DNA of 5,762 bases from JBCDBY01 sp039182715. GTDB lineage: Bacteria; Planctomycetota; PLA2. Position numbers and translations under genes: made by a program. Positions 1 to 5,762 of this stretch are shown here, piece after piece (within the stretch, counting starts at the first letter, position 1; each line of letters starts with the position of its first letter). Under the pieces are notes generated by a model. The model had not been told where the DNA came from and did no database searches. It was given only the letters and a program-made list of their open reading frames with translations. Location: contig JBCDBY010000293.1 of assembly GCA_039182715.1 (NCBI GenBank), forward strand, positions 1 through 5,762. The letters run 5' to 3'.

Positions 1-2869
<2,869 letters not shown>

Positions 2870-2875
2870 ACCGGA

Positions 2876-2922
2876 TCTCGATCAAAACTGGCAAGACCTA
2901 TATATTGAGCGATTCAACTCAC
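2876..2922 (+). promoter_or_regulatory. AT-rich rpoC-rpsL spacer with possible internal promoter
   Basis: The 54-base gap between rpoC and rpsL is clearly more AT-rich than anything around it. It contains TATATT at 2901-2906, a five-of-six match to the sigma-70 -10 consensus. The best -35 at normal spacing is only TCGATC (2878-2883), three of six. A start near 2913 would leave a leader of about 11 bases. No Shine-Dalgarno sequence precedes the rpsL ATG. The element could be an internal promoter boosting ribosomal protein expression over rpoC, or simply an unstructured AT-rich ribosome-entry region. The sequence alone does not decide. Confidence 0.3.
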
Positions 2923-2923
2923 C

Positions 2924-3295
2924 ATGCCGACCATTAACCAGCTGGTCCGCTTCGGGCGGAAACCGAAGATCTACCGCAGCAAGTCCCCGGCGCTGGACAA
3001 GTGTCCCGCGAAGCGAGGCGTCTGCCTGCAGGTCAAGACCATGACCCCCAAGAAGCCGAACTCGGCGCTGCGCAAGATTGCTCGCGTGCGGCTCTCGAAC
3101 GGCAAGGAGGTCACGGCGTACATCCCCGGCGAGGGCCACAACCTCCAGGAGCACAGCATCGTGCTGGTCCGTGGCGGCAAGGTCCGTGACCTGCCGGGTG
3201 TGCGTTACCACATCATCCGCGGCACGCTCGACACCGCCGGTGTCGAGGACCGCAAGCAGGGTCGGTCGAAGTACGGCGCCAAGAGGCCCAAGTAG
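2924..3295 (+). CDS. rpsL: 30S ribosomal protein S12
   Basis: S12 sits at the decoding centre of the small subunit and controls tRNA selection accuracy. The product has 123 residues, normal for the family, and is collinear with E. coli S12 without gaps up to at least residue 91. Hallmarks: MPTINQLVR at the N-terminus, CPAKRGVC (27-34), the TPKKPNSALRK loop (41-51, with K43 conserved), PGEGHNLQEHS (68-78), DLPGVRYH (89-96), and the basic end RSKYGAKRPK. Asp89, the residue that RimO methylthiolates in E. coli, is kept. Position 88 is arginine (CGT, 3185-3187) instead of the usual lysine; K88R is a known streptomycin-resistance substitution elsewhere. The ATG at 2924 is fixed by the conserved N-terminus although no Shine-Dalgarno is visible. 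rpsG follows 17 bases after the TAG stop, so the two are almost certainly co-transcribed. Confidence 0.98.
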   Translation: MPTINQLVRFGRKPKIYRSKSPALDKCPAKRGVCLQVKTMTPKKPNSALRKIARVRLSNGKEVTAYIPGEGHNLQEHSIVLVRGGKVRDLPGVRYHIIRGTLDTAGVEDRKQGRSKYGAKRPK

Positions 3296-3312
3296 TTCCG
3301 ACGGGATAAGCG

Positions 3313-3786
3313 ATGCCGCGCAAGTTCAACTCCACCGCTCACCTGCTCAAGCCGGATCCCCGCTGCGGGAACCTGCTGGTCAGCAAGTTCATCAACGCCG
3401 TCATGAACGACGGCAAGAAGTCCACCGCGCAGCGCGCGGTCTACGGCGCGTTCGACATCATCGAGAACCGCCTGAAGGACAAGGAAGCCCTCGAGGTCTT
3501 CACCACCGCGATCAGTAACGTGAAGCCGCTCATCATGGTGCGGTCGAAGCGTGTCGGTGGTGCGACCTACCAGGTGCCGACCGAGGTCAACAAGCGTCGC
3601 GCGCAGATGCTCGCGATCGGTTGGGTCCTCGAATCGGCCCGCGGCAAGAAGGGCCGTCCCATCGCCCGCGCGCTCGCCGACGAGCTCATCGCGGCGTACA
3701 ACCGTGAGGGTGGGGCGATGCAGAAGCGCGAAAACGTGCATAAGATGGCCGAGGCCAACAAGGCGTTCAGCCACTTCGCCTGGTAA
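3313..3786 (+). CDS. rpsG: 30S ribosomal protein S7
   Basis: S7 nucleates assembly of the 30S head by binding the 3' major domain of 16S rRNA and lines the E site. The product is 157 residues, close to the usual 156. Family landmarks are MPRKF at the start, KFINAVMNDGKKSTAQ, VKPLIMVRSKRVGGATYQVP (the 16S-binding hairpin region), LAIGWVLESAR and the ending MAEANKAFSHFAW. The tail resembles planctomycete S7 as I remember it. The ATG at 3313 is the only start consistent with the family N-terminus; upstream there is only a weak GGGA at 3303-3306. The 17-base gap from rpsL is too short to hold an intercistronic S7 autoregulatory site like that of the E. coli str operon, so that feedback mode is unlikely here. 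A UUCG terminator begins 23 bases after TAA. A decayed second copy of this gene's last codons lies at 3896-3922. Confidence 0.98.
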   Translation: MPRKFNSTAHLLKPDPRCGNLLVSKFINAVMNDGKKSTAQRAVYGAFDIIENRLKDKEALEVFTTAISNVKPLIMVRSKRVGGATYQVPTEVNKRRAQMLAIGWVLESARGKKGRPIARALADELIAAYNREGGAMQKRENVHKMAEANKAFSHFAW

Positions 3787-3809
3787 AGCCGAGCCTGATA
3801 GCAGCGACC

Positions 3810-3840
3810 AAGGGTCGGACTTCGGTCCGGCCCTTTTTTT
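3810..3840 (+). terminator. Intrinsic terminator T1 of the rpoC-rpsL-rpsG unit
   Basis: An 11-pair stem, AAGGGTCGGAC / GTCCGGCCCTT, has one G-U wobble. It closes a C(UUCG)G tetraloop at 3821-3824, an exceptionally stable loop, and runs into seven Ts at 3834-3840. It lies 23 bases after the rpsG stop codon, so it ends the ribosomal-protein transcript. A near-identical hairpin sits 136 bases downstream. Confidence 0.93.
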
Positions 3841-3844
3841 GTCC

Positions 3845-3861
3845 GTGTCTGAACGCCTTGT
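3845..3861 (-). repeat. Inverted fragment of the rpsG 3' end
   Basis: Read on the - strand, this 17-mer matches rpsG coding bases 3758-3774 at 16 of 17 positions; the 13-mer ACAAGGCGTTCAG (3758-3770 versus 3849-3861) is exact. The rpsG segment encodes the end of S7 (within NKAFSH). The two arms lie in inverted orientation on either side of the stop codon and terminator T1. A read-through transcript could therefore pair them into a long stem around T1. It is either a rearrangement scar or a structural element. Confidence 0.6.
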
Positions 3862-3872
3862 GTGTGTCCGGC

Positions 3873-3892
3873 CCAACGGCTGACGCCGTTGG
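3873..3892. other. Perfect hairpin, 8-base-pair stem
   Basis: CCAACGGC and GCCGTTGG form a perfect 8-pair stem around the loop TGAC. A weaker outer GGC/GCC pairing (3870-3872 with 3899-3901) could extend it. No T-run follows, so it is not a standard intrinsic terminator. It lies between the inverted rpsG fragment and the decayed direct copy of the rpsG tail, where it may mark a rearrangement junction or a REP-like unit. Confidence 0.6.
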
Positions 3893-3895
3893 CGC

Positions 3896-3922
3896 AGGGC
3901 CTTCTCGCACTTCGCCTGGTAC
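3896..3922 (+). pseudogene. Decayed second copy of the rpsG 3' tail
   Basis: Read from 3896, the codons give RAFSHFAWY, against KAFSHFAW followed by stop at the end of S7 (3761-3786). The eight-residue tail is conserved except for a Lys to Arg change. The DNA differs at synonymous positions: the Ala codon is GCG in one and GCC in the other, and the Ser codon is AGC in one and TCG in the other. The stop codon has become TAC. Upstream of 3896 the frame no longer resembles S7, so only about nine codons survive. The copy keeps a 136-base offset from rpsG that also holds for the terminator downstream, so tail and terminator were copied or left behind as one block. Confidence 0.65.
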
Positions 3923-3976
3923 GCCCGAGACTTTCGAGCTACGACAGAGGTCGGACTTCGGTCCGGCCTCTTTTTT
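3898..3976 (+). repeat. Diverged direct repeat of the rpsG tail plus terminator
   Basis: This block aligns without gaps to 3762-3840 at an offset of exactly 136 bases. Identity is high at both ends and low in the middle. The 14-mer CACTTCGCCTGGTA is identical (3772 and 3908), as are the 18 terminator-core bases from 3815 and 3951. The bases between the old stop codon and the hairpin are largely unmatched. The second block lacks a working gene body. Confidence 0.75.
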
Positions 3977-3977
3977 T
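3946..3977 (+). terminator. Second intrinsic terminator T2
   Basis: An 11-pair stem, AGAGGTCGGAC / GTCCGGCCTCT, with the same single G-U wobble and the same UUCG loop (3957-3960) as T1, is followed by seven Ts at 3971-3977. Compared with T1 the stem base is changed on both sides (AAGGG/CCCTT to AGAGG/CCTCT), so pairing is preserved. It would catch transcripts reading past T1 and protect the opposing gene from + strand transcription. It has no T-run in the - orientation, so it does not serve the - strand gene. Confidence 0.9.
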
Positions 3978-3983
3978 GGGGGG

Positions 3984-3997
3984 GCTTCGAGCTTCGA
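3984..3997. repeat. Two-unit GCTTCGA tandem repeat
   Basis: Two perfect copies of GCTTCGA directly follow the T7-G7 run after T2. The unit length is 7 bases, as in the larger array starting at 4017, and the sequence is related (GCTTCGA versus AGCTCGT/C). The second copy also forms a weak 5-pair hairpin, GCTTC/GAAGC, at 3991-4006. Confidence 0.5.
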
Positions 3998-4016
3998 GCC
4001 GGAAGCGGGCTTGGGC

Positions 4017-4086
4017 GGCTCGTAGCTCGTAGCTCGCAGCTCGCAGCTCGCAGCTCGTAGCTCGCAGCCCGTAGCTCGCAGCCCGC
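4017..4086. repeat. Ten-unit 7-base tandem array (AGCTCGY)
   Basis: Ten uninterrupted 7-base units start at 4017, 4024, 4031, 4038, 4045, 4052, 4059, 4066, 4073 and 4080. The consensus is AGCTCG followed by T or C. The first unit is GGCTCGT, and the units at 4066 and 4080 have AGCCCG. Seven units keep the palindromic core AGCT. On the other strand the pattern reads NNGRGCT. The array fills the end of the spacer between the convergent genes, and its last base is the first + strand base of the membrane-protein gene's stop codon (4086-4088). Seven is not a multiple of three, and the array lies outside coding sequence. Confidence 0.92.
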
Positions 4087-4577
4087 TACCTCCTGCGCTT
4101 CCGCCGCGCTCCCGGCCTTCCCGTCCCTTCCCCCGCCATCTTCTTGCTCACCCAGAGGTCCGGGTACTGCTCGAGCAGATCGTTCGCCTTCTTCGTCGTC
4201 GGCACCATCATCCAGCAGCCCGCCGTCCAGACGCCTCCGAGGAAGGTGTAGAGGTTGAGCGAGAGGACGCCGCCGAGCGAGGCGAGGCCCATGATCGCGG
4301 TCCAGATGCAGGCGATCACGATGGACCAGATGTAGGGCTGCTTCTTGATCTGGATATACCCCGTCACCATCACGCCGAGCGCGGTCGCTCCACCGGCGAG
4401 ATACGGCACCGAGGCGTTGCCGAGCCAGAACACGCCGAGCACCAGCGCGCTCAACATGATGTTGGCGATGTAGAAGTTGCGAATCGCCTCGATGCTGCGG
4501 CGCGCCTTCCCCAGCGCGCGGCTCGCTTGCCGGCGGTCCATCGATTCGGCGTCGTCCCGGATGTTTCCCATGCCCAT
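4086..4577 (-). CDS. Small four-helix membrane protein of unknown function
   Basis: I do not recognise a named family. The 163-residue product has a charged, basic N-terminal segment (residues 5-33, including MDRRQASRALGKARRSIEAIR). Hydrophobic stretches at about 35-53, 57-77, 82-99 and 104-125 suggest four transmembrane helices. A cytoplasmic-type tail contains KKANDLLEQYPDLWVSKKM (129-147) and ends in the strongly basic GRPGARRKRRR. I predict an inner-membrane protein with both ends in the cytoplasm, by the positive-inside rule. The frame stays open far upstream, opposite fusA, but the ATG at 4577 is chosen because GGAAGGG lies 8 bases before it and the residues upstream are low-complexity antisense of the EF-G gene. 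ATGs at 4571 and 4541 are alternatives. It is convergent with rpsG, divergent from fusA, and has no visible terminator of its own. Confidence 0.8.
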   Translation of the reverse strand: MGMGNIRDDAESMDRRQASRALGKARRSIEAIRNFYIANIMLSALVLGVFWLGNASVPYLAGGATALGVMVTGYIQIKKQPYIWSIVIACIWTAIMGLASLGGVLSLNLYTFLGGVWTAGCWMMVPTTKKANDLLEQYPDLWVSKKMAGEGTGRPGARRKRRR

Positions 4578-4661
4578 CAGTCTAGCCCTTCCGAGCACCG
4601 GTCCCCCCGGCCCCTGGCTCCTAGCCCTACCTCCCTGCGTTATCCTCACGCTCTTCCGCCC
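4578..4661. promoter_or_regulatory. Divergent intergenic region between membrane-protein gene and fusA
   Basis: Promoters for both flanking genes should lie in or near these 84 bases. On the + strand, TATCCT (4641-4646) is a four-of-six -10 candidate ending 15 bases before the fusA ATG, with no recognisable -35. Used as a -10 it would give a leader of roughly 10 bases. No - strand promoter is convincing. The bases just before the fusA start are pyrimidine-rich and lack a Shine-Dalgarno sequence. Three 7-base units at 4609-4629 (GGCCCCT, GGCTCCT, AGCCCTA) fit the same - strand NNGRGCY pattern as the large array at 4017-4086. Confidence 0.35.
4586..4592 (-). promoter_or_regulatory. Ribosome binding site of the membrane-protein gene
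   Basis: GGAAGGG on the - strand lies 8 bases upstream of the ATG at 4577 and 14 bases upstream of the ATG at 4571, favouring 4577. It is the only convincing Shine-Dalgarno sequence in the window. Confidence 0.55.

Positions 4662-5762
<1,101 letters not shown>

Noticed and set aside
3296..3312. S7 autoregulatory site between rpsL and rpsG
   Set aside because: The gap is only 17 bases, too short for the structured site known from E. coli.
3873..3892. Third intrinsic terminator
   Set aside because: The stem is perfect but no T-run follows on either strand.
3971..3984. T7-G7 run as a functional motif
   Set aside because: The T-run is explained by T2. The G-run is a single homopolymer with no matching G-tracts for a quadruplex, and its exact length may be uncertain in sequencing.
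4017..4086. CRISPR-like repeat array
   Set aside because: Units are 7 bases with no spacers between them, far from the repeat-spacer structure of CRISPR, and no cas genes are present.

Overview
The window is strongly GC-rich bacterial chromosome carrying a junction of core information-processing genes. Left to right it holds the 3' two thirds of rpoC (RNA polymerase beta'), rpsL (S12) and rpsG (S7), all on the + strand. A roughly 300-base non-coding stretch with two intrinsic terminators and several repeats follows. Next comes a small four-helix membrane protein of unknown function on the - strand, and last the first half of an EF-G gene (fusA type) on the + strand, which runs off the right edge.

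The source is most likely a high-GC member of Planctomycetota or a relative in the PVC group. This is an inference from remembered family sequence features, not a search. It rests on the S7 ending (KRENVHKMAEANKAFSHFAW), the S12 ending (DRKQGRSKYGAKRPK), the RpoC stretch around GNAIKVHPLVC, the EF-G motif HGDLIYMRVYSGTLK, and weak or absent Shine-Dalgarno sequences before rpsL, rpsG and fusA.

rpoC, rpsL and rpsG look like one transcription unit (spacers of 54 and 17 bases) ending at a strong UUCG-loop terminator. fusA does not follow rpsG directly, as it does in the classic str operon. It sits about 0.9 kb downstream behind an intervening opposite-strand gene and must use its own promoter. 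The membrane-protein gene and fusA are divergent, sharing an 84-base upstream region.

The least expected content is in 3758-4086. The end of rpsG and its terminator occur again, diverged, 136 bases downstream. That copy could still encode the S7 tail as RAFSHFAW, and its terminator carries compensatory stem changes. A third, inverted fragment of the rpsG tail lies between the two terminators. A ten-unit 7-base tandem array then runs exactly to the stop codon of the membrane-protein gene. Separately, S12 has arginine at position 88, where lysine is usual and where K88R confers streptomycin resistance in other bacteria. I see no mobile element, CRISPR array, tRNA or rRNA, and no convincing new multi-gene system.
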